Counted from the stretch's first letter, positions 1-9,280 are shown. The stretch: DNA of 64,000 nt from Streptomyces natalensis ATCC 27448 (GCF_000935125.1 NZ_JRKI01000012.1:1-64000); one strand, 5' to 3'. The notes: generated by a model from the letters alone, not told the origin. Program-made: numbers and translations.

Positions 1-812
1 CGCAGGAAGACGCCGAGCATCAGCAGCCCGCCGGCGAGCATGGCGAAGCACCACAGCGGCCAGTGGTGGGTGTTGCCTTCGGTGAGCGGGAAGATGATCA
101 GGGCCATGGCGAGTGCGGACAGCAGCATCCCGGTGAGGTCCAGGCGGTTGGCGTTCTGTGCGGTCGATTCGGGGATGAACTTCCGTCCGAGGATGATCAC
201 GGCGAGTCCGACGGGCACGTTGATCAGGAAGATCGGCCGCCAGGACAGTCCGAACAGATCCAGCTGGGTGAGCACGCCGCCCAGAACCGGCCCCAGAACG
301 GAGGCCAGCGACAGGACGGCCCCGTAGAGGCCGAAGGCCCTGCTGCGGTTCTCGCTGTCGAAGGTGACGTGGAGGGTGGCCAGGACCTGGGGGATCATTA
401 CGGCGACTCCGGCGCCTTGGATGACGCGGGCGGCGATCAGTACACCGGGTCCGGTGGCGATGCCGCACAGCAGCGAGGCGAGGGTGAACAGGGCGGTGCC
501 GATGAGGAGGATCTTGCGCCGGCCGTGAAGGTCGCCGAGCCTGCCGCCGGTGATCAGTCCGACGGCGACGGTCAGCGAGTAGCCGGCGGTCAGCCACTGC
601 ACCGCGGCTGGTCCGGTGCCGGTCGACGCCTGGATTGCGGGCAGGGCGGTAAGGACGACCGACTGGTCGAGGATGTCCATGAGCTCGGCGACCAGGACGA
701 CCACGAGGGCGATCCGGGCGGCCCGGGTCATCTTCGGCGACCGGTCCGGTACGTCGTGAGCCGGGGGGTCGGCGGTGTGCTGCGGCTCGTTGCCGAGCGC
801 GGGGGAAGGCAC
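1..812 (-). CDS. DHA2-type MFS multidrug efflux transporter, C-terminus outside window
   Basis: Drug:proton antiporter of the EmrB/QacA (DHA2, 14-TM) group in the cytoplasmic membrane. The 270 visible residues start at a GTG preceded by CAGGAG. After about 30 hydrophilic residues come TM1, the DHA2 signature LDQSVVLTALPAI (residues 48-60) and motif A, GGRLGDLHGRRK (89-100). Several further hydrophobic segments follow and the frame is open to the window edge. Export of toxic compounds or antibiotics is family knowledge; the substrate cannot be told. No regulator is visible upstream within 400 bases, where the next gene is a secreted protein on the same strand. Family assignment is firm. Confidence 0.9.
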   Translation of the reverse strand, partial: MPSPALGNEPQHTADPPAHDVPDRSPKMTRAARIALVVVLVAELMDILDQSVVLTALPAIQASTGTGPAAVQWLTAGYSLTVAVGLITGGRLGDLHGRRKILLIGTALFTLASLLCGIATGPGVLIAARVIQGAGVAVMIPQVLATLHVTFDSENRSRAFGLYGAVLSLASVLGPVLGGVLTQLDLFGLSWRPIFLINVPVGLAVIILGRKFIPESTAQNANRLDLTGMLLSALAMALIIFPLTEGNTHHWPLWCFAMLAGGLLMLGVFL

Positions 813-1246
813 TGTGGGGCTCCTGATTCAAGGAGTCGGGGAGCCCTGCCGTCAGCCGCGCTGGGGTTGGAGAACACGAAACCCGGGGCAGTCGGCAGAG
901 CTGCACCCGGAAAATGACAGGGAAACGCGGGGGTGGGTGACGCAACTCAGGCCAGCGCGACGTCCGCCCCCGGACACGTTCGAAGCCTCAGAACGTGGGG
1001 AGCTGCGGACGGCTACTTGGCCTGGGAGATAAATCGTCACCTCGAAACACAGCGCCGGGCCCCGGAACGGGCACAGGCGGAACTCAAACAGGGTAAAGGC
1101 CCCTCCGGCGTCCGTGCAACGCGATAACTCACCCACACCCCGCAGCGGCCTGCCGGACCCGCAAGGTAACTCTTCAGTCCGCAAGATCCCCCGCAAAGTG
1201 AAGTTTCAGTCCGCAGACTGCGACGTCACTGGACAGCTGACCTGGA

Positions 1247-1723
1247 TCACCAGCAGTCCTTGGGGTGGTGAACCGAGGAGATAAAGTGTCCGCTCCACAC
1301 CCAGGTGTCCGGGTAGTTGTTGTAGAGCTTGAACCAGCGTGCTCCTGAAGGAGTCTTGGTGGTCTGGCACTGAATCTCCTCGCGTGTGCTTTGCGGGGCG
1401 ATGCCAAAGCGCTTCGAGTGGGAATCCGGCTTGGCGTACAGGGGCGCCCCGTGGGGGGACGCGACATACATGACCATGGGGCCGGACTTTGAAGCGGCAT
1501 CCTGGTCGTGAGCGGAGGATGCAGCACTCGTCAGTTTCTTGAGCTCGTTGAGTTTCGCCGCCTTGCTCACCACAGCCGGGTGCGAAAGGTTGTATACGGC
1601 CTTCTGCTGTGCTGTGGCGGTGTGTTCCCCGACGGTCGCAGCCCCAGCACTTGACACAGTGACGAGTATGCTGGCGGCGCCGAGCGATACGACGCCGAGC
1701 GTCATGGCCAACTTGCGCTTCAT
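1247..1723 (-). CDS. small secreted protein with SH3-like C-terminal region
   Basis: A 158-residue exported protein. The ATG at 1723 follows a strong AAGGAGGA site; the in-frame extension upstream lacks this and is rejected. Residues 1-31 form a Sec signal peptide (MKRKLAMTLG start, hydrophobic stretch, cleavage near AGA-A). The mature part has a helical Ala/Lys-rich linker and then a Cys-containing C-terminal region with Gly/Trp spacing (W-F-K-L-Y, W-V-W-S-G-H) that resembles the small SH3-like modules of secreted Streptomyces proteins. Two Cys in that region could form a disulfide. Transcribed alone. Role unknown; the SH3 reading is tentative. Confidence 0.75.
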   Translation of the reverse strand: MKRKLAMTLGVVSLGAASILVTVSSAGAATVGEHTATAQQKAVYNLSHPAVVSKAAKLNELKKLTSAASSAHDQDAASKSGPMVMYVASPHGAPLYAKPDSHSKRFGIAPQSTREEIQCQTTKTPSGARWFKLYNNYPDTWVWSGHFISSVHHPKDCW

Positions 1724-2227
1724 GGCGAATCCTCCTTTTGGTGAGCGGGCCGCCAGTAGAGCGGCGCCGCATTCTTCGACAGCCGATACCCCGTACGTCG
1801 CCGGCACACGACGGCGCGGGACAGTGCCGCTCTTCGAGGCGGCAACGAATTCGTCCGGCTGTCTCCATCAGAATGCCGGGATACCTTCCAGGTGTCGTTA
1901 GCTGTGCTTCCACAGCCTCTTAGCTGTGCGTCCACTTCTGAGGGAGGGAACGCCAGCGGCAACGGCTGGCAGGTCTCGTGGGGTGTTCTGCGGGGGTTTG
2001 TTGAAGTTCTCTGAGGTCGACGCTCTGATCAGGTGACTGGTCAAGCTCGAAAATATGTTGCCCCCGCCGGGGAGCAGCTACTACCGTCGCGCCAGCGCGA
2101 CAGACGCGTGATCACGGGACAGGGAGGTTGATGAATATGGCCGTCGCCGGCCCCCATCGGCATGCCCTTGTCCGGCCCGCGCGATAGCAAAGCGCGGCCC
2201 GGTCGTTTCAACGACCAGGAGAAACAC

Positions 2228-2743
2228 GTGTCTTCCTCTTCTTCACCTGCCTACGCTGACGTGATCACCAAGCGCCTCATCCTTCGGCCTTGGACCACGA
2301 GCGAGGCCACCGCAGTCCGCGACAACACCAGGTCCACGCGCTGGGCGGACGACTTTCCCGCCGAAGGCGACTACGTCGTTGCGGGCCTCTTCGACCAGAA
2401 TCCCGCATGGCTCGGCGAACATGGCCACCGTCTGATCATTGAGCGTGACAGCGGTCTGGTGGTGGGTTCGATCGGTCTGTTCTGGCCGCCCAGTGAGGGA
2501 ATGCTGGAAATCGGATACGGCATCGTGGCTTCCCGCCGCGGCCGGGGCTACGCCCCCGAGGCCACCGAGGCTCTCGCCGAGTTCGCCCTCTCCGCGCCCG
2601 GTGTCCATACCGTGTTCGCCAACGTGGAACTGTCGAACCCGGCCTCCGTCCGCGTGCTGGAGAAGGCCGGCTTCCGCCGGTGGGCCGCCGAGGAGAACAT
2701 GGCCCGCTTCAGGCTGACAAGTCCGGATCACTCACGGCGATGA
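2228..2743 (+). CDS. GNAT family N-acetyltransferase (RimJ/RimL type)
   Basis: 171-residue acetyltransferase using acetyl-CoA. The GTG at 2228 has AGGAG upstream and starts just before the conserved segment ITKRLILRPWTTSE; an upstream ATG at 2162 would add an unlikely 22-residue leader. The order LILRPW, then VVGSIGLFW, then EIGYGIVASRRGRGYAPEA (acetyl-CoA pyrophosphate loop, R/Q-x-x-G-x-G/A type) and finally NPASVRVLEKAGF is the classic RimJ/RimL-like arrangement. The acceptor could be a ribosomal protein N-terminus, an antibiotic or another amine; sequence alone does not say. Stands alone, with a palindrome directly after the stop. Confidence 0.88.
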   Translation: MSSSSSPAYADVITKRLILRPWTTSEATAVRDNTRSTRWADDFPAEGDYVVAGLFDQNPAWLGEHGHRLIIERDSGLVVGSIGLFWPPSEGMLEIGYGIVASRRGRGYAPEATEALAEFALSAPGVHTVFANVELSNPASVRVLEKAGFRRWAAEENMARFRLTSPDHSRR

Positions 2744-2761
2744 CCTCCAGGGCCCTGGAGG
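2744..2761 (+). terminator. palindrome directly after the GNAT stop codon
   Basis: An 18-base perfect palindrome (CCTCCAGGG and its complement) begins one base after the stop. It could form a short hairpin, but there is no T-run, so a terminator role is only possible. Confidence 0.3.
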
Positions 2762-3378
2762 CGCTGCCTTCAGGGCCCCACCCCAGTGGCCACCGTGCAC
2801 CGCACCCGGGTCTCCCTCACGACCTGGGCTGTGCCCGGGCTGTGGCCTGAGCGCATCCTGTCCGGCCTCGCTGGGAGCGTGAGCTCGCGGGGCGCCCACA
2901 CGAAAGAAGCGAGTTGTAGGTCCGGTCTGTTGTGGGTACGGGGTGGGGTGCCGAACCGCGCCGTGCGGGTCTACGCCCTCCGGGAGGGCGATGGCGCGAA
3001 GGCCGGTCTCGGGCCCTGGGCTGTGCTGGCGCGGTACAGGGGCGGGGTCGGCGATGTGTTGGCGTAGGCGTGCATGTGGTGGGTGTGCGGTGGCGTACCA
3101 CAGGGCGGTGTTCCCGGTAGCTCGGCGGACTGTGAGTTGGCGGCGGCCGGGGCCCGGCGCGGTTGGACTAGGTTGCGTGGGGTTCCGCCCCGGGCGGTGC
3201 TGGGGCAGCGAGGCGGCGGTTGCCGGGAGATGTCGAGCCGTGCCCACCGTGCAGCCCACCGCCCCGTCACGCCCTGCTGGGGGTGAGGACGGCGTCAGCG
3301 TTTGTTGCGCAGGGTTTTCAAGCGTTCCCCGGTGCTGTCGATGGTCCAGAAGGTCCAGCCGCTCCGGTTGGGGGCCAC
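2762..3378. other. 617 bases without a convincing gene
   Basis: Open frames on both strands have Arg/Pro/Gly-rich translations typical of antisense GC-rich DNA, and none has a recognisable motif or a good ribosome-binding site. The stretch lies before the truncated integrase and probably contains the junction where the missing 5' part of that gene was lost. Confidence 0.5.
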
Positions 3379-4035
3379 CCATGGCCGGAGCACAACCCCG
3401 ACGGCACTCGCCCACTGACCACACACTCCTACCGAGGCCAGCTCGACCGCTGGCTGGAGCGATGCGACGTCCAGGACGAACACCGACGACCGGTCCACCT
3501 GACGCCTCATCAATGGCGCCACACTTTTGGTACCAGGCTGATCAACCGGGATGTCCCGCAGGAAGTCGTACGCGTCCTTCTCGATCACTCTTCCGGCGAG
3601 ATGACTGCCCACTATGCCCGGCTGCACGACACCACGGTCCGACGGCACTGGGAGAAAGCACGCAAGGTCAACATCAAGGGCCAGAGCGTCACCGTCGATC
3701 CCGACGGCCCTCTCGCCGAGGCCACCTGGGCCAAGCAGCGACTCGGGCGCGTGACCCAGGCGCTGCCCAACGGCTACTGCGGCCTGCCGATGCAACGAAC
3801 GTGTCCGCATGCCAATGCCTGCCTGACCTGCCCGATGTTCGTCACCACCCCCGAGTTCCTACTGCAGCACCGCGAACAACGACAGCAGCTGCTGCAGATC
3901 GTCTCGGTCGCCGAGGCCCGCGGCCAAGAACGCGTGGCCGAGATGAACCGCCAGGCTCTCGGCAACCTGGAGAAGATCATCACCGGCCTGGAAGCCGACC
4001 CCGGACAGTCGGAGGCGACCGCCGATGCGAGCTGA
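3379..4035 (+). pseudogene. tyrosine recombinase (Tn554 TnpB-like integrase), 5'-truncated
   Basis: C-terminal catalytic half of a phage-integrase-fold recombinase. Family-like sequence begins abruptly near 3379 (W-P-E-H-N-P-D-G) although the frame is open from 3220. It keeps the catalytic H-x-x-R (HQWRHTFGTRL), the downstream His in LLDHSSGEMTAHYARL and the Tyr nucleophile, then a Cys-rich segment (C-P-H-A-N-A-C-L-T-C-P) characteristic of this actinobacterial group. The N-terminal DNA-binding part and first catalytic Arg are missing, so it should be inactive. The stop overlaps the start of the TnpC-like gene, as in intact TnpA/B/C transposons. Confidence 0.75.
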
Positions 4036-4486
4036 CAACAGCCAGCACATCGTCGACGCCGCCCGTCGCCGCAGCGAGTACACACGCTCCAGAGCGATCC
4101 AGGCACTCCGCGAGCTCGACGCCGCCGGGGAACCGGTCACCTTCGAGGCCGTCGCGAAGCGAGCGCCCGTCTCCCGTTCCTGGCTCTACGGCCAGCCGGA
4201 TCTGCGGACCGAGGTCGAACGCCTACGGGCACTACACCGCCGAGCACCCTCAGATCAGCTCCCGGCTGGCCAGCGCGCGTCCGAGGCTTCCCTGCTGCGG
4301 CGCCTCGAAGCGGCCAACAGCCGCGTTCGGCAACTGGCGGAGGAGAACCGGCGCCTCCGTGCCCAACTCGCCCGCGTACTCGGCGATCAACGAGCCGACA
4401 GAATGACGACTGATCGAGTGAGAGGACATGGTGGGGACCACCGACGAGCAAGAACGACTCCTGCGCGAGCCTTGAAGGGATCTTGA
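4025..4486 (+). CDS. TnpC-like DUF6262 transposon accessory protein
   Basis: 153-residue basic protein. Residues 1-60 look like a DNA-binding helical domain (R-R-R-S-E-Y-T-R-S-R-A-I-Q-A-L; V-S-R-S-W-L-Y), followed by a coiled coil rich in Leu/Glu/Arg (about 85-120). This is the usual make-up of DUF6262 proteins, which follow paired tyrosine recombinases in Tn554-like elements. Its ATG overlaps the recombinase stop by 11 bases, so translation was probably coupled. The reading frame looks intact although its partner is truncated. The last 30 residues have less typical composition. Confidence 0.75.
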   Translation: MRADNSQHIVDAARRRSEYTRSRAIQALRELDAAGEPVTFEAVAKRAPVSRSWLYGQPDLRTEVERLRALHRRAPSDQLPAGQRASEASLLRRLEAANSRVRQLAEENRRLRAQLARVLGDQRADRMTTDRVRGHGGDHRRARTTPARALKGS

Positions 4487-4711
4487 CAGGGCTCGGCGGG
4501 ACCCGGCGATGTGGAAGACCTCGCCTTCCGCGCGGAGCACGCTGACGACAACCGCGTGACCGACCGCAACAGGGCTGCTCGCTTCGGGGTTCGGTGGGCA
4601 CTGCAATGTGCGAGTCGGAGCGAAGCAGAGAGTGCAGGTTGGTGTCTTTTTTTCTGCTATACCCGGCTCGGACCATTGGACCGGGAGAGGGGGCGTTACT
4701 GACTTCGGCCT

Positions 4712-5335
4712 TCAGGGTGACGTTGGGGTATCGAGGGGCAGACCGGTTCCGGCTATGAAGCCGTCGAGGGTGTCGGGCCGGTGTTGGAGGCGTTTGAGGC
4801 GGTTGCGTACGAGTGTCTCCAGACGGTCGAGGGCGACGACTGCGAGGTTGGCCAGGCTGCGTTTGACGTGAGCCCACACGCCTTCGACCGGATTGAGGTC
4901 GGGCGAGTAGGCAGGCAGCAGGAACACCGTCAGCCACTCCCGCTCGGCAATCAACTGCCGCATCGCGCAGAAGACATGGGTGTTCAGCCGGTCCCACACC
5001 AGCACGATCGGCGCCTTGACCAGCTGGCGGACGCCGTCGATCAGAGCGATGAAGTCGCGCTCGCCCATGCTGCGGCGCATGCCCTTGCCCGCAGGGTGGG
5101 TGCGCAGGCGGTGGCACAGCCGGGTGCGTGAGCCGGGCCGCATCGCGATCAGCCCGGCGACTGACAACCGTCCCGAGCGCCGCCCGCTGACTGTCACGAC
5201 CGGGGTGGCGCCGCGTCGGCCCCAGGTGCGTCCTTTGGGCGGCCGTCGGGTGAAGCCCGCCTCGTCCTCGAAGCAGATGTAGCTCCCGCAGACCGCCCGG
5301 GCTCTTTTACCTCGGCCCAGGTCGCCTCCTTCCAC
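4712..5335 (-). CDS. IS630 transposase, downstream frame (DDE catalytic part)
   Basis: Catalytic part of the transposase. It shows the IS630 DDE fold: D in CFEDEAGFTRRP, D in VLVWDRLNTH, and the acidic residue in PAYSPDLNPVEGVWAHVK. True family sequence starts near K-R-A-R-A-V-C-G-S-Y-I-C-F; the ATG in this frame lies only a few codons earlier and out of frame with the upstream domain, so the functional product is probably the fused protein. The C-terminus runs almost to the left inverted repeat, as expected for an intact element. Confidence 0.88.
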   Translation of the reverse strand: MEGGDLGRGKRARAVCGSYICFEDEAGFTRRPPKGRTWGRRGATPVVTVSGRRSGRLSVAGLIAMRPGSRTRLCHRLRTHPAGKGMRRSMGERDFIALIDGVRQLVKAPIVLVWDRLNTHVFCAMRQLIAEREWLTVFLLPAYSPDLNPVEGVWAHVKRSLANLAVVALDRLETLVRNRLKRLQHRPDTLDGFIAGTGLPLDTPTSP

Positions 5336-5796
5336 ACCTCGACGGCCCGCTCATCGCGCTCGGCCACCCGGCGTGCGGGCACCTGCGGAGAGAAGCCGAG
5401 CCGGTGCATCAGCCTCGTGGCCCCGGAGACGCTGTAAGAAACGTGGAACTTCCTGCCGATCAGCGTGGCCACCCTCGCCGCGGTCCACACCTGGTCCTCC
5501 ACCCAGCCGTGCGCGGCCGGCCCCTCATCGAGGTATGCGGCCAGCTTTTCCAGACAGCGCGGCGACAACCGACACCGTGATCCACTCGGTCCACGCGATA
5601 CCAGAGCCTCGGCCCCGCCGTTCCGCCACAGCCGGTGCCATTCATAAGTCGACTTCCGGCTCACTCGCAGCCGCCGGGCGGTCTCCGGTGGCTTGATCTT
5701 CTGCTCGAACAGCTCGGCGGCCTGCATCCGTACCGTCTCCCGGCGCTGACGCCCCGCAGGACTCAGCCCACCCCCATCTGCATACCTCATACACAC
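5194..5796 (-). CDS. IS630 transposase, upstream frame (DNA-binding part)
   Basis: First part of the transposase. It contains a helix-turn-helix (K-P-P-E-T-A-R-R-L-R-V-S-R-K-S-T-Y-E-W-H) and a winged-helix segment ending near VWKEATWAEVKE. After residue 160 the translation becomes unlike a transposase, because the catalytic part continues in the -1 frame. The switch lies at GAGGTAAAAGAG: reading GTA AAA and slipping back one base gives AGA GCC, joining V-K to R-A-R-A-V-C-G. Programmed -1 frameshifting is known in several IS families; a simple mutation is the alternative. Confidence 0.85.
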   Translation of the reverse strand: MCMRYADGGGLSPAGRQRRETVRMQAAELFEQKIKPPETARRLRVSRKSTYEWHRLWRNGGAEALVSRGPSGSRCRLSPRCLEKLAAYLDEGPAAHGWVEDQVWTAARVATLIGRKFHVSYSVSGATRLMHRLGFSPQVPARRVAERDERAVEVWKEATWAEVKEPGRSAGATSASRTRRASPDGRPKDAPGADAAPPRS

Positions 5797-5866
5797 GGGA
5801 TACAGGCAATACTCCAGCCCGATCAGGGACTTCGCGAAGGATCACCCTGACGAGCCGAAGTCAGTA

Positions 5867-5949
5867 AGCCTCCTCCAACTTCGAACCTGAAGGTCATCGG
5901 CGCTGGTGTGAGTCAGTGATCTTGTACTCGTCCTGGTCGTGGGCGGTTG
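5867..5949. repeat. 83-bp dispersed repeat, copy 1
   Basis: Begins AGCCTCCTCCAA and ends GGTCGTGGGCGGTTG; about 87% identical by eye to 13697-13779, with no gaps. It abuts the IS630 right end here and the stop codon of the MocR gene there. Probably the end of an older mobile element. Confidence 0.75.
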
Positions 5950-6136
5950 ATCCCAAGGTCTGTGTCAGCGTGCGAGTTCGGCGCGCTCAGTACGAGCAGA
6001 GCCCGCAGCAGGGTGGTCGCATAACGGGGTGAGGGCTCGCCGAAGAGCGCCGCCACCTTGCCCTTTTCCTGCGCGGCCGCCGGCCGGTCGGGTCTCCTGG
6101 CATGCCGATGTCATGCATTCCTCATGCCACGGGACT

Positions 6137-6163
6137 GGCCCCCGCTGCGGGGCAGCGGGGGCC
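6137..6163 (-). terminator. strong hairpin downstream of secreted-protein gene
   Basis: An 11-bp perfect GC stem (GGCCCCCGCTG with its complement) and 5-base loop, 20 bases past the stop of the minus-strand gene ending at 6183. Followed by no clear T-run, which is common in Streptomyces. Confidence 0.7.
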
Positions 6164-6182
6164 GGTAAATCACCTTTGCCGA

Positions 6183-6683
6183 TCAGTGGTGGTGGACGAT
6201 GTACTGGATGATCGACCAGAGCGTATCGGCGTTGTTGGCGAAGACGAGGATGGTCTTCCACACCCACTTGACAGGGTTCCAGAAGTGCAGCTCGCCGATC
6301 TTCTTCTTCAGGTAGGCGACGCCCTTGGCCTTGCCCAGCTTGACGGCCTCCTTGGCCACCTTGGCGGACCAGCTCACGGCACCGGGCACCCTCTTGAGGA
6401 GCTTGTAGGCCCTGATCACCTGGCGCCAGGGCACGCCCTTGGTGGTCAGGTCACTTTGCACCGTGACGGAAGAGGTCTGGCCGATGGTCTTGGCGGCGAT
6501 GCCGTCGTGGGTGAGGGAGGCGGACAGCGTGCGAGCCTCGGCGTTGCTGTCCACGGTGATGGTCTGCGTGGCGGCGGCCCGTGCGGGCGCATGCTCGGTG
6601 GCAGCCTGCGCCGTGGGGGCGGCAACACCGAGAGCGACCGCCGCAGCGACGGACGCCGCAGTCAAGCGGAGTTTGCGGTTCAT
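6183..6683 (-). CDS. small secreted protein of unknown function
   Basis: 166-residue exported protein. The ATG at 6683 (MNRKLRLTAAS) begins a clear Sec signal peptide with cleavage around AQA-A at residues 26-28; the in-frame ATG five codons upstream is less likely. The mature protein has a Ser/Thr-rich region (residues 40-85), a basic helical stretch (V-A-K-E-A-V-K-L-G-K-A-K), then a Trp-rich hydrophobic end (W-V-W-K-T-I-L-V-F-A-N) finishing in three His. Such a tail could be membrane-active, but that is inference. Stands alone with a strong terminator. No family recognised. Confidence 0.7.
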   Translation of the reverse strand: MNRKLRLTAASVAAAVALGVAAPTAQAATEHAPARAAATQTITVDSNAEARTLSASLTHDGIAAKTIGQTSSVTVQSDLTTKGVPWRQVIRAYKLLKRVPGAVSWSAKVAKEAVKLGKAKGVAYLKKKIGELHFWNPVKWVWKTILVFANNADTLWSIIQYIVHHH

Positions 6684-7238
6684 GGGAAGATCCCCCAAGT
6701 TCCTAGAAGGGTAGGTGTGTTGGCGTTCAGACCGGAAGCGGCCTGCGCCGTAGGCATCTTCGCCGTGAGAGGCTCACGCGTTCTATTGCATCTTCGGGCG
6801 TCAGACGTAGGGGTCATGCCCGAACGTCTCAGTCGGTCGGTCGGGTGTGAGCCTGGAACGGATAACGCAGAACACGACTGGTGCGTCGTGTATCGGGTGG
6901 TGTCCGCGACGGGCTCTGTCTCCACGGACCTGCTGCGCGGCGGGGCGCCAACGACGTGGGTGGTAGCAGCAGGCCGCCCGTAGGCATGTCGGGTGAAGTG
7001 CGCGGTTGGTGCGGCCATCGGTGTTGCGGTGTCGGCGCTGCTGTAGTGGGGTGGTCTCGTCTGGTGTTGGCGCGGAAGGGAACCACTCGGTCGCCTGGGT
7101 CACGCGGGCTGGGCCGGTGGCCGGGCCCGGCCCTGTGGAACAGTGTGCTGGATGGTGCAGAGAGTGCGGAGAATGTCCATACTTGTGGATGGCTCATCAG
7201 CAACGGCAGGTGGTGAGTGACGAGGCATACTGTCAGTC
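6684..7238. other. 555 bases without a convincing gene
   Basis: Lies between two divergent genes and should contain both promoters. Frames here lack motifs and codon bias. The G/T-rich run at 6990-7060 on the plus strand is unusual but uninterpreted. Confidence 0.4.
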
Positions 7239-7979
7239 GTGACGAGGTATGACCGCATCGGTGCGACCTACAATCACACGCGACGCCCCGACCACCGGAT
7301 CGCTGTCAAGATCCACGAGGCGCTCGGCCAAGTCGGCACTGTCATCAACGTCGGTGCTGGCGCCGGCTCCTACGAACCACCGCAAACCGTGCTGGCAGTT
7401 GAACCCAGTGCAGTGATGATCGCCCAACGTCCCGCTGGATCCGCGCGGGCCCTGCAGGCATCCGCAGAATCGATCCCCATCGCCGACGAGTCGGCCGACG
7501 CGGCGATGGCCATCCTGACTGTGCACCACTGGGCGAACCTGGAAGCCGGTATCGGGGAAGTCCTTCGGGTCGCCCGGAAGCGCGTCGTCATCTTCACTTG
7601 GGACCAGGCCATTTTCCGCAGGTTTTGGCTGCTGGACGAGTACCTGCCCGAGGTAGCCGCGTTCACCGAAACACAGACCGTTCCCATCGATCGGCTGATT
7701 GCGCTGCTGACAGACGCCCGCGTCGAGACGGTCCCGATTCCGCACGACTGCACCGACGGATTTGGCGCCGCCTTCTGGCGCCGACCTGAGGCATACCTCG
7801 ATCCGAAGGTGCGAGCCGGCATCTCGATGCTCGCCCAGACCGGCGAGGAGGTTCTCCGCCCGGGTCTGACCCGGCTGTCCAGCGACCTGTCCTGCGGCCG
7901 TTGGCACGAACGCCATGCTGACCTGCTCGACTGCGAAACACTAGACGTCGGCTACCGGCTTCTCGTAGCGGACCTTTAG
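7239..7979 (+). CDS. class I SAM-dependent methyltransferase
   Basis: 246-residue methyltransferase with a GTG start at 7239. It shows motif I as VINVGAGAGSYE (residues 35-46), the acidic residue ending motif II in VLAVEPSAVM, motif III-like ADESADAAMAILTVHHW and the post-motif region R-V-A-R-K-R-V-V-I-F-T-W. This is the Methyltransf_11 (UbiE/Coq5-like) plan. C-terminal residues 150-246 form the substrate-side part and carry no family signature that I know. Monocistronic; its stop is followed closely by the remains of an IS256-type transposase. Substrate unknown. Confidence 0.85.
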   Translation: MTRYDRIGATYNHTRRPDHRIAVKIHEALGQVGTVINVGAGAGSYEPPQTVLAVEPSAVMIAQRPAGSARALQASAESIPIADESADAAMAILTVHHWANLEAGIGEVLRVARKRVVIFTWDQAIFRRFWLLDEYLPEVAAFTETQTVPIDRLIALLTDARVETVPIPHDCTDGFGAAFWRRPEAYLDPKVRAGISMLAQTGEEVLRPGLTRLSSDLSCGRWHERHADLLDCETLDVGYRLLVADL

Positions 7980-8038
7980 ACACAGGCGGGCGGCCCGACT
8001 CAACATCAGGCAGATCTCTACTCTGCAATGGGACGTGT

Positions 8039-9280
8039 TCACGCCGCGAGGGTCTCGGGTTGTTCGACGAGGTGGCCGCGTTCGAATCGGGCCCCGGCGC
8101 GGACAAGAGCAACGAGGTGGGGAGCGTTCACCGCCCGCCAGCGTGCCTGGGCGGATTCGACGAGCTTGAAGACCATGGCGAGGGCGGCGGCCGCGCTGCC
8201 GGGGCCCCGGGTGACCTTGGTTCGCAGCCGGACGGTGGCGAAGGTCGACTCGATCGGGTTCGTGGTCCGCAGATGAATCCAGTGCTCGGCGGGGAAGTCG
8301 TAGAACGCCAGCAGCTCGTCCACGTCGTCGGTGATCTTCTTGACGGCCTTGGGGAACTTCGCGCCGTACGCCTTCTCGAACGCGGTGACGGCCTTGAGCG
8401 CGTGGTCGCGGTCCTCGGCGTTGTAGATCGCGTGCAGGGCCTTCTTCGCGCCGGGCTGGGCGGACTTGGGCAGGGCGTTCAGCGACATTGGCGATCTTGT
8501 GAACCCAGCACCGCTGATGACGGGTCTCGGGGAACACCTCCGCCAGGGTCTTCCAGAAGCCCAGAGCGCCATCGCCGACTGCGAGGGCGGGAGACCGCAT
8601 ACCCCGACGTGCGCAGTCCCGCAGCAAGTCGGCCCAGGAATCGGCGGATTCGCGGTAACCATCGGCCATCGCGATCAGTTCTTTGGTGCCGTCCGCGCGC
8701 ACCCCCATCAGCACCAGGACGCACGACTTCGCCTCCCGCAGGCGAATGCGCAGGTGGATGCCGTCGGCCCAGACGTAGACATAGTCGCTGCCCGACAGAT
8801 CCCGCTCGCCGAAGGCGGCGTGATCGGCCTGCCACTGGGTGGTCAGCCGCGTCACGGTCGCCGGCGAGAGCCCGGCGGAGCTACCGAGGAACTGCTTCCA
8901 GCGCAGGCACGAAGTCGCCGGAGGACAGGCCATGCAGATAGAGCAGTGGCAGCACCTCGCTGATCTTCGGGGTCTTGCGGCACCAGGGCGGCAAAATCGC
9001 GGAGGAGAACCGCTTGCGCTCGCCCGTGGCCTCGTCGACGCGCTTGTCGTTGACTCGCGGCGCCTTCACCGGCCGCGGTGGTGACCTTCCTCGGCTGGTG
9101 GTAGCCGTTGCGGACCGCCAGGCGACGCCCGCGCTCGTCACGCTGATCGGCCAACTCCGCTATATAGGTGTTGACTTCGGCTTCCAGGGCGGCCGCCAGC
9201 ATCCGCCGGACCCCCTCACGGACGACGTCGTCGATCAGGAGCCGGTCTCGGCCGTTCCATCGGCATTCACCACGCTGAGC
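8039..9280 (-). pseudogene. IS256/Mutator-family transposase with several frameshifts
   Basis: The whole transposase can be followed across frames. The N-terminus (DRLLIDDVVREGVRRM...EVNTYIAELADQRDERG) is near 9256-9090, the middle (P-R-V-N-D-K-R-V-D-E; S-S-A-I-L-P-P-W-C-R-K-T-P-K) near 9070-8885, and the catalytic core with YVWADGIHLR and QRCWVHKIANV in the frame ending near 8480. The C-terminus (HLRTTNPIESTFATVRLRT, then KLVESAQARW) is in yet another frame down to 8039. At least three frame changes are needed, so it is dead unless they are sequencing errors. I could not find terminal repeats. Confidence 0.85.

Larger units (their letters stand above)
4699..5864 (-). mobile_element. complete IS630-family insertion sequence
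   Basis: 1166-bp element bounded by imperfect terminal inverted repeats: the left end starts CTGACTTCGGCCTTCAGGG and the right end, read inward, CTGACTTCGGCTCGTCAGGG. Both ends are flanked by TA (4697-4698 and 5865-5866), the target duplication expected of IS630/Tc1-like elements. It carries two overlapping transposase frames on the minus strand. Clean ends suggest a recent insertion. Its right flank directly abuts an 83-bp sequence repeated at 13697. Confidence 0.9.
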
